Source of the DNA: Pyrenopolyporus hunteri
Taxonomy: Eukaryota; Ascomycota; Sordariomycetes; Xylariales; Hypoxylaceae
Direction: 5' to 3'
Length of the DNA: 64,000 nt
Assembly: GCA_902806595.1 (NCBI GenBank)
Contig: CADCXC010000012.1
Span: 248,001-312,000 of the forward strand
The notes beneath the pieces are model-generated. The model saw only the letters and a program-made list of their open reading frames with translations. It did not search any database and was not told the origin of the DNA. This document shows, in pieces, positions 39,152 through 52,763 of this stretch. Every line of letters starts with the position of its first letter. Position 1 is the stretch's first letter. Made by a program: the position numbers and the translations under genes.

Positions 39152-42015
39152 GCTGGGAAGGCCGGAACTGGGACGATGCGGTAATTTGATTCGCGGGAAA
39201 GAGTCTTTGATTAACGGGACTTGGGGTGATTTGCTCGCTTCGTTTTTTTAAAGTTTCTGGCAAACGGCGTTCATGCAGGTCGGGAAAGGGGAAACTCAAA
39301 TTTAAAATTTATCGGCGAAATTGGAAGACTATGGGCGAGCAATCATGCCTTATCATGAGTTTCATCGGAGGTTATAGTCAACGTAATTTAGGGGGCTATC
39401 TTCAAAATTTTCGGTTTGTCTACGGTTACAGAGGCTGGTATCTCACCATTTCCATTTTACTAGAGAGCCAAATAATATATTACGCTCCCCCTGCGCAATT
39501 CCCTGGAGAAATAAGGTTGAGCAGGTTGATGGTAAAGTTGAAGGCGTGTACAGAACGGGCTATGAACGATAATCCGTATCATTGTCTGGTACTACTCATA
39601 ATCAGCGTTCGCGTTGAGTTTAGGAGGAAAATTAAGAATGTTCAATAAGACGTATCTCATTCCGAGATACGTCTACGTACGACGAATGTATAAGAAATTC
39701 ACTCATTGGTTCTAATATAACGTATAGGGGATTATTTAGGAATATGATCGAACTGAGAGCCACATGAGTACCTACGTACCTAGCTAGGGGAAAATGAAGT
39801 GGGAGTAAGTGTGTTATATTTGTGTACCTAGGTTTTCTAGTGTGTGCTCTCTGAAGCGAAGCGAAATATATACTCCTCATACAGTGCCGCACTTTCCTCT
39901 GGACGTACCATCCTCCATTTAGGGAGATAGCAGGGGGAAGATAAGATTTAAATTATATTACAAATCTTTGAGAGCTACAATATCGAGTTTCCATAGTCTC
40001 ACTACCCGAAACTGATCCCATTATAATGTTATCATAATAAGGAAGAACAAGAGATGTGCAGTTTCCATGCACCTCCATGTTGCTCCCTGTTTTGGCCATC
40101 GGCTACCGGGAGGGATCGGGTTGTTTCTATTTTGTTATAATTACGCGAAGTGAGTGCCTTCCTTTACTCTAGAAGTCCAGTCTTTCCTTATAAATTCTAA
40201 CTTGGCGTCAATTCACTTTAGGTTTTCTATTTACCTTTTATCATCACTAAATCCATAACTAAGTAACCTAGGTAGGCTTCAAGCACCCCTTACATGGAGA
40301 CAACTTATATTACGTCTCATGATCGCTGAAACATTGGAAATATGTGTCAGGCTCGACTTCCTCTGTCACGGCTAGGCCTTAAATAAGTCTACATAACGTT
40401 CAAAGTAACACCTGGAAATATTTATGTAGATACGTAGGTACGTATTATGGCACTGACTAACGGAACGGCGTCCGTATAACAAGCAATGCTAAGGCCGAAC
40501 GAACTCCGGCTCCATCGCATCCTGCCAATAATTGTCTTCGGGCTCCGTTCCGTACATGTTTTCTGCATTATCGGCGATAAGGATCGAAATGAAAGAACCT
40601 AGAACTTGGCACTTTATTAGTCGGCGTTTACGAGTATAGTCTCGCCCGAGGACGGCTATACCGGTATTCTCATGCTAGTCGAGAGGCATAATACATTGCG
40701 GCTATATCAAGATAGATAAAGACCAGCGCGAAAACCGAACCATAGAGATTCGAGTAAGTCGATACTACTATGGAAAACTATTGTCAAGCCGGTCTATATC
40801 TCACCTTAAGTAGGATCACAATATTTAGTTGCTCCGACAAAACTGGGTGACGATACTTGCGCAACCCAAGCAACCCAAGCAACCAATCGGATTATATATA
40901 GACTATGACATCTGATAATAACCAAGACGCTATCAAGCGGTTCGAGCATATTGACCAACGTCTACCTACGTAGTGATTTCTCTTACGTACAGAACCCTGT
41001 CTACGGATACCACGACAGGAGGCCGGTAGACCTGGAGCGAGCGCCAATTTATCAGATTCGTTCCGTGTTTAGTCGCAACGCCTATCAGTAAGCGATGACT
41101 TACCGTAGTCTCGAACTCGGTCCTCTTCGTTGTCTATCTCCCACTTTGCCATGGCAGATCGTCACGGGGGCTCCAGAGCCTGTGGAGACTCCCTATTTAG
41201 CTCCGGGGGGTGCAATTTTACCACAATGGCGAAAAATGAGGGGAAATGCTGCATATCCAGTCGTATTCGCAAGATATCGATGTCGCTCCTAGCGAGGACG
41301 TCGTCGGCCTCGGCGTCATATGGGATTTTTTAGGTCCCTGGGGCTAAAGATGCGGAGTCAATTGCATAAACAGAAAGACAAAAAGAGAAGCAATATCGTT
41401 AGATCGTCCCAGTAAGCTGCTCAATCCCACGCACACCCCATAGAGCTAGGAGAGACATCTGCCGACCTTGGCGTCGTGTATAATATATATGACACCCCTT
41501 GGGAGTCCGACCGGGCGCGATGCGCGTTCTGGTAGGCTTCCTTGACGCTACTAGATATGTATAGAGTGCGGAGGGTTGCAGCCGGCCAACGATCTAGGTA
41601 CGCAACCCCAACCGGCTAAACTTGAGATTAAGGAGCGTATACTCTTTTCGATAGCGATAAGATGCCAAGAGGTGGTGTCACCCATCGACGTTCCCCATAG
41701 CTGTCGTGTAAGTTCGCGCGGATATCAAGGCAAGACGAGCGGCCGGCGAGTACACCTACGCGACGTCTGGAGATGCAGATGGATAAATGAAAAGAGGCAG
41801 TGTGGGGAGAGGGGGAAGTTACATCAGACTCTCCAGGGTTATGGAAGATGGCGCTCCGACATCGTCCTTGTCGTCGTTGCCTTGCCTATAAAGTCCAAGA
41901 GGGCCGGTAGCCGGCGACAAGATGAGGAAGGGGAGAAAATATCGAAGGCAGCTCTTGTCTCATCGACCTCGACGAAACTCTCTAATATCACCGCATAGCA
42001 AGCAGACGAACAGCC
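39152..42015. other. Intergenic, no convincing gene
   Basis: Includes a 140-codon plus frame (39226-39648) and another (41576-41998) without recognisable motifs. The second lies in the promoter/5' UTR of the dioxygenase and is rejected. TAGG-like motifs occur at ~39,768, 39,825 and 40,425. A 9-bp tandem (AACCCAAGC, twice plus a partial) lies near 40,863-40,884. Confidence 0.55.
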
Positions 42016-43196
42016 ATGGCTATCTCAACCGAAGCCCCTCGAACCGTGGAGTGGAACGGGAAGAAGGTCCCGATCTACCCCATGGAGATCATCGACTTCT
42101 CGAAGCTGCTCTCCAACGAGCCGGCCGAGATCGAGAGGCTGGTTCGCTGCTGCCAGGACACGGGATACTTCTACCTCGACCTGCGAGGCATTGACGGCCG
42201 CAGGATGCTCGAGGACCAGCAGGACACCCTGAAGCTCATGTACCGCTTCTTCGACGCTCCCCTCGAGGCCAAGAACGAGTTTGGTCTCGTCGCACCGCAT
42301 CTCGGGTGAGTTATTCCCTGGCAGACTAGCTAGCAAGCGAAACAGAAGACGAGGAAATAGCATCAGAACTAACGAGAAAAAAACAAAACAGCTACGAGCC
42401 CATCGGCTCGCGCACCGGCGTCCTCGAGAACACCAAGGACGGGTACGAGATGATCAAGGTCTCGCGCGACGAGATCCAGAAGGACAGCCCGCACCTGCCG
42501 GCGGTCATCAAGAACAGCCCGGACATGAAGGTGCTCGAGCACGCGATCGCGGGGGCCAACATCGCGACGAAGACGATCCTGTCGGCGCTGTCGACGGGGC
42601 TCGGGCTGACGGGCGCGGCGCGGTTCGAGAACTCGCACCGGAACGAGCGGCCGTCGACGAGCACGCTGGCCATGATGCACTACATCCCGTCGGAGCCGAC
42701 GGCCAAGAACATCGGGCACCAGAAGCACACGGACATCAGCTCGCTGACCTTCCTGTTCGCCGAGCAGTGGGGCCTGCAGGTGCGGCCGCCGGGGTCCAAG
42801 GAGTTCGGCTTCGTCGAGCCCAAGGAGGGCATGGCCGTGATCAACGTGGGCGACTCGCTGCGCTTCGCGAGCGGGCACACCATGCAGTCGTGCATCCACC
42901 GCGTCGTGCCGCTCGACCCCACCGAGCACCGGTACTCCATCGCCTACTTCCTGCGCGCCGAGAACGACACCGTCTTCACCGACAGCGAGGGCCGCCTCAT
43001 CACCGCCGGCCAGTGGCACGACGAGAAGTTCTTCGCCTTCACCAGCCCCCCCGAGATCCAGGCCCTCGCCCCGAGCTCCATGATCCTCGGCGGCATGACC
43101 GAGGAGGACGACCCCGTCGAGGCCGCCGCTACCAAGGACGCCCCGAGCCCCGTCGTCGGCGCTGCGAACCTCAACGAGGCCGTCCACGCTTACTAA
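42016..43196 (+). CDS. 2-oxoglutarate/Fe(II)-dependent dioxygenase (isopenicillin N synthase-like)
   Basis: Two exons (42016-42305, 42392-43196; 86 nt intron with donor GTGAGT and an ACTAAC branch) give 364 residues. The N-terminal DIOX_N part has IDFSKLLSNEPAEIERLV and DTGYFYLDL. The C-terminal jelly-roll has the iron triad His209-x-Asp211 (QKHTDISSLTFLF) and His266 (CIHRVVPLD), plus the 2-oxoglutarate-binding Arg277-Tyr-Ser279 pair. All catalytic residues are present, so it should be active. It oxidises an unknown small molecule, as do fungal gibberellin, alkaloid or antibiotic dioxygenases. The start ATG has strong context (CAGCCATGGC). Exon 2 is very GC-rich and shows strong codon bias. 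No clustered synthase or transporter is in view, so a stand-alone metabolic role is as likely as secondary metabolism. Confidence 0.93.
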
Positions 43197-43875
43197 GTAG
43201 GCTGAGCTGAGCGCCCCCTTTCCCCCTACCATCCCCCGTGCCGCGCCGACTGCTGCCTGTGGGCTTAGAGGGAAGGGAATGGGAAGGGGGCGGGGAAATG
43301 GGCTAAGAAGAGGAAATTTGGGTTGGTGAGACCTACCACCTACCTGCTTGACGGTCGTTAACCCTCGAGGGCTCCTGGAGGAAAGGGTGAAGAAAGAACG
43401 TAAGAGGAGGATGGACGTCCTGCTGGTCTCTCGTTCCGCGCCGGGTCGGTTAGTCAGTACAGCTTTCTAGATCGCCTAGCAAGAAACAGGCGGATAGATG
43501 GGCGGAGGAAACATAGGCATACTCCCTAGGTACTATATGTAGTCTTCAAATGTGATTATTTTCTTTTGTCGTTATGGAAATCCGGAAGTTTGGGTGTTAG
43601 TTGAGAAGAGAAATCTGTGACTCTGACCGAATGCCTGTATATGGGTCTATGAACTATAGCGACGTTTCGTAGAAACCCGGATTCCCTCGGATTATAAGCA
43701 AGACACATAAAATAGGTAGGTATACATCAGAACAGGACATCAATCAAGACGCAACAGGGTCATGCGATAATCATACGTGGTGCAATGATCAGATACCGGT
43801 CGCCCTCTATCTATGTATACTAATTCTAATCAACTTTTACCTCTCAAAGACGGCAGCTAGGCCAACACACCGGGC
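43197..43875. other. Shared 3' intergenic of convergent genes
   Basis: Lies between the stop codons of the dioxygenase (plus) and the helicase (minus), so it should hold both 3' UTRs and terminators. It is purine-rich in the first ~200 bases, then AT-richer. No gene seen. Confidence 0.6.
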
Positions 43876-46800
43876 TTAATTAACCCCTAGGCCCCCCATG
43901 CCGAGGGCGAGGTCATCGATATCAGTCGCGCGCTGAACTCCGGCGGCAGGCGTGTGATGCTGGCCGCCGACGGCCTCTCCGCACTCAGGACACCTCGCTT
44001 GCTGCATCGGCATTCCACACTCGCCGACCGTGAAGGGGTGGCCGTTCACGCAGTGGTACCAGTGTCCCGTCCCCGAGAACTCCCTCGCCATAGCCCGGTA
44101 CACCTCGCGCATCTCCTCCTTAGATACCGGGTCGTAAAATACGCCGTCGCGCAGCATCTTCTCAGCGGCCTCGATCTCCGCCGCTAACCCTCGCGTCTGG
44201 CTCTCGTACTTCCGGACCAATTCGCCGGCAGCCTCTAGATGAGTCGCCGCTTGCGTCTTGAGTTTTTCCACGTCTTCCTCGCCCAATTTCTTCTCCAACG
44301 ATACTTTCTCGGCGCCCGCAAGGCTCCGGGCGAAGGCGCAGAATTGCGCGAAGTAGATGTGAGCCTCGGCCTCCGGCCTGGGATACTTGGCCGCCTTGGC
44401 GCTGTCCACGAGCGACTCGCACTCCTTCAGATGCTCCGAGAAGTCCAATCCGAGGTCTTCTCGCGTCCCGACGAGCGAACTCCGCAAGGCCATGAAGTCG
44501 GCGATTATAATAATGTCGCATTTCAGAGAGAGCGAAAGCGTCTGGATGTACCCCCCGCTCTGGATTCTCGTCTCGTCGAAGGCGAAAACCCCCTTGGTTT
44601 TATTCTCTCGCACCGCGTGTTGGACAAAATCGTAAACGCGTTGGAAGGGCTGCTGCTCTCGTCTCACCTGGCCAATGAAGTTGGTAATACCCCGCCAGAG
44701 CTTGATGGCCTCGTTATATCTCGTGCCCCCTGCCCAGTCTTGGATGCGTTGGATCTCCTTAAATCGACCGACCGAGAACGTCTTCTTGGCATTGCTCTTC
44801 TGTTTCAAGGCCGGGGGAGCCGGCGCTGTTGAGATGCCCCCCTCTACATCGAGTAGTTTATTCGCAAGCTTCGCGTACTCGGTCTGGGACCAGGAAATGA
44901 ATTTCTTAGTAGCCTCATCGAGGATGGCCCTTCGGACGATTCGTCCGTACCGTGAGATATTGCGTAAGGACCCACGACATTTTGGGCAGACTTTGACCTC
45001 ATCCATCGAAAAGGGTTGCGAGGCGTTTCTGAGGGCTGTTGGGTTGTCCTCGGCCGACATTTCGTAATGCGCCTTCATGTCCATGATGCCGTCCATGTTA
45101 TTCTTCGTTATGAAGTGGCCGCAGTCGGGGAAGATGCAAGGGTCCTCATCTAGGTTAATCTCGTGATATTGCATGCCCATGATGAAGTCAACATCGACTA
45201 ACTTTGTGTCCTCGGAGCAGCATACTTGGCAGTAGATAGCGCTGGGACATACTTCGCCGCATACCGATGGGCATCGGTGCCCACAGCTCAAGACCTTCTC
45301 ACACCTCTTTGAGCAAGGTACCCAGTCGCAGGGTGCAGCGCACGGCATAGTGCATCGTGCGTGAGGACAACTTGATGCGCAGGTCTGTGCAGCGCACGGC
45401 ACGCAGGGCTCATGGCATTTCTTGCTGCACCTAGAGTGGCTGCACTTGACTTCGCATTGTGCTGGGCATAAGGGGCAGGCGGCGGCGCCGTGGCATTTCT
45501 GCCGGCAGTTGTGGCTACAGGTGTTGTAATTCCGGCCACAAGCCTGGTCACAAATCGGATGGGCGGTTTTCGTAACTTTGCCGTCTTTTCTCTCTTTGCA
45601 CCGCCAACAGGGGCTCCGGCAGTTATGGCCACATTCGCGGGCGTCAGAGCACATCTTCACGCATTTATAGAAGTCGTTGCTAACATCTTCGTTGCAGGGC
45701 ACCTTGACGGCATGTCCACAGCCGGGCACGGTTTTATCAACCATCACCCGACAGGCGATAGTAGAGGGATCCTGCGCCTGCCAACAGAGGGCCGCAAAGA
45801 TTTTATGCCCACAAGCAAGGGTGATGTCGAGGCCCCGTAGAAACTCTTCACACTTCGGCCTACAAGGGTCACCGCAAGACAATCTGCATGGATGCTGGCA
45901 TCCCTTCTTCGGCCTAGGGCAAGGCGCCAGACATTTGACGGCGTTGTGGAGGGTTTCGTGATGACATCTGTTAACGCACGAGTGTCCGCATGATAAACGT
46001 CGGTCACACTGCAGAATGCATCCGCCTTCAGGAGCGACCCTTAAGAAATCGTCTGCCTTGGACACCAAAAGGGGTTGAGTAGGGTGCGGATGGCGCGGAC
46101 CTATTATAGTAACGGTTAATGTACGGTATACCGGAGGGAGGAGAGTGTTGGATACTCACAATATAGCTCTATCTCGGTCCCTATATTTCCGCATCTTTCA
46201 AGGATTTCCAACACCTTAGCCCACATAGGTACATGCCGATAGGTATTTGCATTGCCGATGAGATACATGCCATGTTGAGCTCGAGAGAGCAGCACGTTGA
46301 TGCGATTAGAAGTACTCAAGAAGCCGCATTTGTTGGCGGCATTGCTTCTCACAAGCGATATTACAACAACTTTAGCCTCCTCCCCTTGAAAGTTGTCGAC
46401 GGTCGCCAGTCTGATGCTCTTCAGGAGTGTCCTCTTAACAGGAGTCGGTACGCCCTCGCCTGCTGATTTATCTGCGTCTAGAGCATCCAGTTCTTCTTGG
46501 TCTCGCTCACCAACCGATATTTCGAATATTTTCCCCATCTCGCGACGGAGTCGATGCAGCTGTCCAAGATAAGGTGTGATGACGGCGATGTCATCTGCGC
46601 CATACGACCCTTGCCTCACCAAGTGCTGCACGAGTGCTACGGTCATTTCGATCTCGAACGTATTCGTATGCGAAGTCGTCGTCGGGTCAAGCTGAACGGC
46701 TTGGTCCTCTAGTGCCTGATGGTGTAGCCAGAACAGGCGTTTCTTCATGCCGAGGACTTCGGGGTAGCTGGCTACCACGCCACCATCATCTAGTGAAGGG

Positions 46801-49800
46801 TATAGGGTCGATCGAATCAATTCCGAGATACTTGGATGCATGCGTCTCTGAGTCTCGAGTGTATCAAACGGCAGTCTCGGGTCGGTGTCATGCGACGGCT
46901 GGATGAGACGCTCGAATAGAGATACATCAAGGGAGTATTGGGCACCCCTTTGGCTCGTGCTTTGGAGCTCGTAATTGACTATTTGGGGTCTCAGTTGCTG
47001 ATGATCGCCGATGAGAATGGCATGCTCGACAGACGGCAGCAGGGCTGTAAGGGTATGTGCTTCGAGAACCTCCCCCGCCTCCTCGCAGAGCATGACCTTG
47101 CACCTTAACTTCTGAAGGAGATCGAGGTGCTTCGCCAGGCCAGTTGTTGTAACCCCAACCACGTCCGATTCGTGTAGGCATCGCAGATCAACATCCCGAG
47201 AAACTTTCTCTATCTCGTCCGTGACGCTTTGATAGCTCTTGAAATTTTTTAAGATGTCGGTTATAAGGGGGTCGCGCATCTCCTTTAGCCAATGACCGTG
47301 TAGACGAATCCTTTCGGCGAGGCTCATCCCCCAAACGTCGGAGCGCACCAGGGTTTCTACGCCGCGAGGAGGATGAGCGCCTGTCTGGCCGCTATTTAGC
47401 CACTGTCTGAGAAGCTGGCTCGGGTTACGAGTCTTTTGCTGTTGGAACCCTTCTTCATCCTCAAGTCCGAATAAAGCATTCTGATGCTGAGGGTAATGCG
47501 CAGAAAGGTAGTTCCGTATTACAGCCGGAGTTTGGCAAAATTTAAGATGGTTGAGCGACTGCGTGATTACACGAACGTCTTCATCGCGAGTTGATCTCAA
47601 TTGCCAGAGCGAACTCTTTTCAGCTCTGGAGCGATCCGCGTTCTGGGCCACAACGCGAAGGTTGAGCGCCTCCAGCTCTTCTGCTTTTGATCTTGAGCCA
47701 ATTCGTATGACCTTAAGATCGTCGCGCTTTAGGTGCACCAATAACTGGTCCAAAGCGTGGTTGGTATAGCACACGCAAAGAATGGGCCCTAGTTTAGCCC
47801 GGCTCTTGTTTGCGAGTAGCACTTTTACGATCTTCTCGCCGGTAAAACCTACATCATTCCGCGTCAGCGCAACTCGCCCATCCATAGTGGCTAAAACCGC
47901 GGTATATAGGGTGTATGGTTCCTCCGGGAGATACGCCAACTAAGACGTTCGGTAGAAACTGAAGGGGGCTTAACACTTACTTTTCCCAGTGCCGGGTGGG
48001 CCTTGGATTAGCGCCAGTTTTCTTGACAACGTGTTCAATAGCGCGCTGGACTGAGTCGTATCGAGGGGAGAATGCTTTGCTAATTCTCGCGGGTCGAGTG
48101 GCGTTCGAGGCGCGTGACGTAGGCTTGTGTTGTCGTGCGTGAGACAACCCAGGTCAAAGAAAAAGCCTGGCTTGAGCGCGTATTGAGGGGGGCCGACTAC
48201 CTTAATATCAAGGCTTAGCTCCTGCGTATCTGGGGCGAGCAGGTCATCAAAAGGCACATCAGACTTCTCTGACATGCGCTGGAGCGCGATGAGCGTATGC
48301 TGAAACGAGGGAAGGAGGACGCGAGGAAACTCCACGAGGCATTGCTGCCGCACTGGGCCAACATCCAGATACCATCGAAGTGCTTGGCCTATATCCTTCG
48401 GGCAGGGCTCGGCAAAGTTCAAATAGACATAGGCCCATTCATCGCTCTCGGCAAGGGAGTATTTCTCCCCCTGCTCTTCGTCCTCCACCTTGGCCTTGGA
48501 GTTCCCTTTCTGGCCGTGCACTATGGTGGTGCTGTCGCTAACCACGCAAAATATTATAGATCCATCCCCGGAGAGCATACAAACGAGGCCGCCGGGCTGG
48601 AGACGCTTGGAGTTCTCCCACCAATCATGGCGTTGCCGAGCGGTTTTCTTGGGTGTGGGCTGCCGGAATCCAACAAGTAAAACCATGCCTTGTCTTCTAT
48701 CGAAGCTGATGCCAACTACCTTGGCCATTTCATACGCGTAAGTACTTGTGGCATTTTTCTTATCACGGTCTTGCCTTTGTTTGGGACTCTGCATCGCGCT
48801 GAGCTGCGCGCCGACCGTATCCCGGAGCGGGCCTACTGTATCTTCCCGTAGAAGACGGAATTCTCTATCGAGACGTCCACGAATTCCGGGGACATGAAAC
48901 GACGACGAATCAGTGGTCGGCAGGTATTCATTGCGTATCGAGGCGATTTCTTCGTGGGTGGGGAGGATTCTAATCCGACCAATGTCGGCGTGATCGTTGT
49001 CGTGTCGTGGTCCGTCCGCCGAAAGTCGTCCCGGAAGGTCTTTCCGCATGATAAATTCGGATCGCTTTACCGAGGCCTTCTTCCCCATGTTGGCCTCGGC
49101 AAGCGCCTCACCGACTCCAAGGCGTCGCTGAAGATACTGCAAATATTTATGGGCTTGCAGCTTATGAAATTCGTTGGAGGACTCGCCGGCGGCCTGGATA
49201 CGACCTTGAAAACGCTCGGTGATCTGGGCGAAATTGTCATTGACAATATTGCTCGTGTTACAATCGATCATCGTAGCCAGGACCGCAAGTGAAAGTTCAC
49301 AAGCAGACATTCCGTCCTCATCGCCTTCGGCCATGGACGAACGCGGCCAATCGTTAAGCAAGTCCAGGATGAAGTCGAATAGAATTTTCATTCGCCCTCC
49401 CCCAATTCCTTGAATGAAATTGCAAATAGTAGCGACTTGTTGCTCAAGCACATTGGAATCAACGACTCTCGGATGGGTGAGAACTTGGAACATCGGCCGT
49501 ATCCGGCTTCGCCATAGACGGGCCTTAGTAAACCCGTCTGTAGCTTCGGGAATCTGTCGATCGACAAGATTTTTCAGGAATCCAAGGCCGGATTCCTGGG
49601 CCATAAGCTTGACAGTTTCTTGGGAAGCTCCGAGATCCCCTTCCATCAGCTCTAGGGCGAGCGTAAAGAAGCGATCGCACGCCTGCTGCCCCTCTGCGGC
49701 GATTGAAAAACGAGTGGCACGTGGGTTCGTGGGGGGGTTGTTGAGCAGTCGCTTCCATTCTCGAAGTCGATCTCGAGCAGGGGCCTGCTCTTGCGAGCGG

Positions 49801-50048
49801 TTATTACGCTCGTTTGGCCCTCGAGACAAGCTAGTACCCGCCGGAGACGACGAGGTATCATGAGAGAATTTGCATCTCGCGCCATATCTGCACTTCCCAG
49901 TTTGGAAGAGAAGGTTGCACCGACCCGGACGTCTTGCACTAGACGAGCACGTTAGCCAAGCAGAAACCCGGGGACGGCCGTAAGAACGACTCTACAGAGG
50001 GCATTGGGCCATTAGTTTAGAAATATTCAATCAAACTCACGGATCCAT
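43876..50048 (-). CDS. CCCH / SF1 helicase / NFX1 zinc finger / RZ finger protein (ZNFX1-Hrr1-SAD-3-like)
   Basis: Four exons (50041-50048, 47981-49989, 46160-47848, 43876-46100) join in frame to ~1,976 residues. An 8-nt first exon (ATGGATCC) precedes a CCCH finger (Cys27, Cys36, Cys42, His46). The P-loop GPPGTGKS (666-673) is split by a 132 nt intron (47849-47980). Further helicase motifs are TNHALDQLL, CEEAGEVLE (927-935, the DEAD-box equivalent), GDHQQLRP, TVDNFQGEEAKVVVISLVRS and NRINVLLSRAQHG. After the 59 nt intron 46101-46159 come NFX1-type Cys-rich fingers (from ~1,260), a helical region and a C-terminal RZ finger (1915-1943). This is the order of animal ZNFX1. Relatives include S. 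pombe Hrr1 (RNAi-directed heterochromatin) and Neurospora SAD-3 (meiotic silencing); whether this is the orthologue or a paralogue needs a tree. Confidence 0.93.
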
Positions 50049-52763
50049 GATGGTATGTGGCAGGCGTAATGGTTGTAGTAGGCCCGATAGATGTATTGAT
50101 TATGGTAGATGGGGTAGGTATATGTGGTAGTTGTAGTAGGGATATGTGGTACTATCTCAGATGGTCAGTAATAGAATTAGCTGGTCGATTTCGATATTTA
50201 ATGATAGTTGAAGGGGAAATGGAGAGGTGAAGTTAAAAAAGTGAAAGTTCAAAAGGATTCATCGCAACTATTGACAGCCTATTATCATCACTGAACAACG
50301 GGGATGCCTCCCTAGGACAGTGAGGCTGCGATGGACGAGGGGAGTAGGTCCAAGGTAGGTAGGTAATTGATAAGAGAGTCGAAGTGGAAAATATTCGAGA
50401 CGCCCGGGATGGGCAAGTTGTTAGGGAGTACCAACAGGCAACCTAGGCAACCAAGACACTCTTGGGCCGTGAGGTGGCCACGCCAGGAGGCAGCCTTCTG
50501 TGCTACCAACTTGTTTCGTCCTCTCGCGGGGGGTTTTGGGCAACACAACGGCGTGCTTAATTGCGGAAACACCAAACGGATACCGTCAGGTTAAAAAACA
50601 AGTCAAGCACTCACATCTAGGTGTCTTTGATAAAGAAGAGGCTTTGTGGGATTGCCCATACAGAAGAAAGGGCGAATATTAAAGTCCCTCAGGGCTGGAA
50701 ACGACGTGCCTTAAATACTAAAAACTAGTTGTATGAACCATAGCGGTCGCGGTTGATACCTATTTGGGAACATGTCGTCTTATGGCTTGCCGAGAGAGAG
50801 AGGGCTTCTTTGAGTGCTGACAAGGCTTCGTGTGCCAGCAGTCAAGTCTCTCGTGGCGGAATATTCGCGTGGAGTATTCCGGTTGGCTCATTCCCGGCGA
50901 TGGACAAGCGCATCCTTGGACGACCAGCGAACGCTAGGTGAGGCATCTCCAGCTCTCTGAGGATGTGGACCGGCTTCGTGTCGGATTGGATGTTTCGTGC
51001 CCCATACCGGTGTTCGGAGGTCGAAAAAGGGGGGAGAGTCACTGACAATGCCTCTTTGAATCTGATCAGTAATTAAAGGTACTTTGGTACTTTATCTTCG
51101 GTATAAGACGACTCTACTAGGTACCAGGTAGGTAGGTAGGTAGGTACCTCCTATTATTTCATCTTAACTTTTCGACCTTTCGCTAAGACGGAACTTTGAG
51201 CCCAAACTGCCTTGTGATAACTATTTAAGATTTTCTAGTTGCCGTTAGACTCTTTATTCATTTCGTATACATTGGTTCCCGAGTACTCATTGCTATGAAG
51301 TGCGCCGTTTATTTTGACGCTATCCCGCCAACGTTGGTGGTTTGCAAGGTAATAGACTGGACGCAGAAAGGTCAGTCATCCTATGACCCTCAATCAATAT
51401 GCCGGCAGAAAAAGAAAAAAAAGCAATATAGCGGGGCAATTGAAACACGGTCTATATGGTAAATGGCCCCGAGTCTTGCCACGACAACGCCGGCGCCCCC
51501 TATAGAATACATGACCGAGAAATACTGTATGTACATACATGTAAGCCTTCAAGTTCAAGCTTACCAGGCAGCAAGGCAACTCAGGTTTATAAGTAAAACA
51601 AAGATCAAGGCCAAACTACATGTATGATGACGTAAAGTTAGAATTCCGCGCATAGAAAAGTGGCCCGCTACCAAGATAGGCGCTACAGTGGTTGAAGGAT
51701 TCCGTAATGTGCATATGTAAGACGGGGTTTGTAAAAATCCGCATCTCTTCGAAGAGCGGCATGTTCTTGTTTTTCTCCATTCTCTGTAGCGTCAATTCCA
51801 TATGTTGTAGGTCGACTCCGCGTTCCCCATTCGTATCAACACTCTCGGCATAAAGCATCTAAGAACCTTTTATTTCGTATTCGCACGTTTCGTTATCGCG
51901 GATGTATGTTTCGTGAAATACCTCTACGCTTGTATATATATAGTAATAGTACAATACTATGCACTCCCAGTATTACCTATGTGTAACCTAGAAAATTCGA
52001 GTAGTCTTTTTATTTGGAAGTTGAAGTAGAACTCTACTCTCTATGTTACAGAACCTGCCAACGTTAAGGTAGGGTAATATCGAAGAGAGAAACTCTCGCG
52101 TATCTTACACGGGGCTCTTTCTTAATACCTGCTTACTCACTTAAACGCGTTTAGCACAGAAATGATGGTTGATCGAAACGGGGTTCTAGATCTCTCGGTT
52201 TGCGGCCCCACTGCAGCAGCCGTTTTTACACTTTTATCAAAAGGGGGAAGAGATCGTCGCCGCCAATCTCGTATCGTGGATGAGAGCGCTAAATATGGAA
52301 ACAAGACAGTGCTACTATTAAAATCGTAACGTTGCGATGTATTATATTGCCCATCAATGCCCATTAATCACTATCGATAAATCTCACTTCAAGATACCAA
52401 TCCCAACAGCGACGATAGCTTCTCGTATTAAACGAGCAACTCGGAGGTGTGTACGCGGTCGGCAATATTTTCGTAGCCTTTATTCCGAACGCTTCAATAG
52501 ATCGACTATGCCGGCTTCTGGGCGCTGTCGCAGGTCCGCGCGTCCCCGTTTCATCTGCTGAGACATGAGGTGAAGCGAGCGCCGAATACGTGGGGAGATC
52601 TTCATTTCTACAGTAAGAGCTCGTTCAAATATCTTTGCCATGCCTCAATCTTTCGTAGCGAATATTCTCGTTTCGGCCAGCTCAGCTCCTCTTCTAAATA
52701 ATTCTGTTTTTCTGTATTGCTGGTCAATCTGCACTCTTGTACTTTTATCTTGTCCTAGTCAAA
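50049..52763. other. Intergenic, no convincing gene
   Basis: Promoter side of both the helicase (leftward) and the PEBP gene (rightward). A minus-strand 80-codon frame (51616-51858) reads plausibly (LQHMELTLQRMEKNKNMPLF) but matches no family I know and has no clear context. The stretch directly before 52,764 is pyrimidine-rich, consistent with a promoter/5' UTR. Confidence 0.55.
51117..51150. repeat. TAGG tetranucleotide microsatellite
   Basis: About four perfect AGGT units are flanked by GGTACC on both sides, forming part of the window-wide TAGGTACC family. Confidence 0.8.

Noticed and set aside
39226..39648. 140-codon plus frame after the small Cys-rich gene
   Set aside because: AT-rich codons, no domain, starts inside the probable 3' UTR.
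42281..43232. Long overlapping frames (309 codons plus, 287 codons minus) over the dioxygenase
   Set aside because: Shadows of a GC-rich gene with strong third-position bias; composition is Arg/Ala/Gly/Pro-only.
47849..47980. Continuation of the helicase frame upstream through MAYLPEEPYTLYTAV
   Set aside because: This is intron sequence: a consensus donor, a GCTGAC branch and a TAG acceptor restore the P-loop GPPGTGKSFTGEK.
51616..51858. 80-codon minus frame (LQHMELTLQRMEKNKN)
   Set aside because: Looks protein-like but has no recognisable family, upstream exon or regulatory context.
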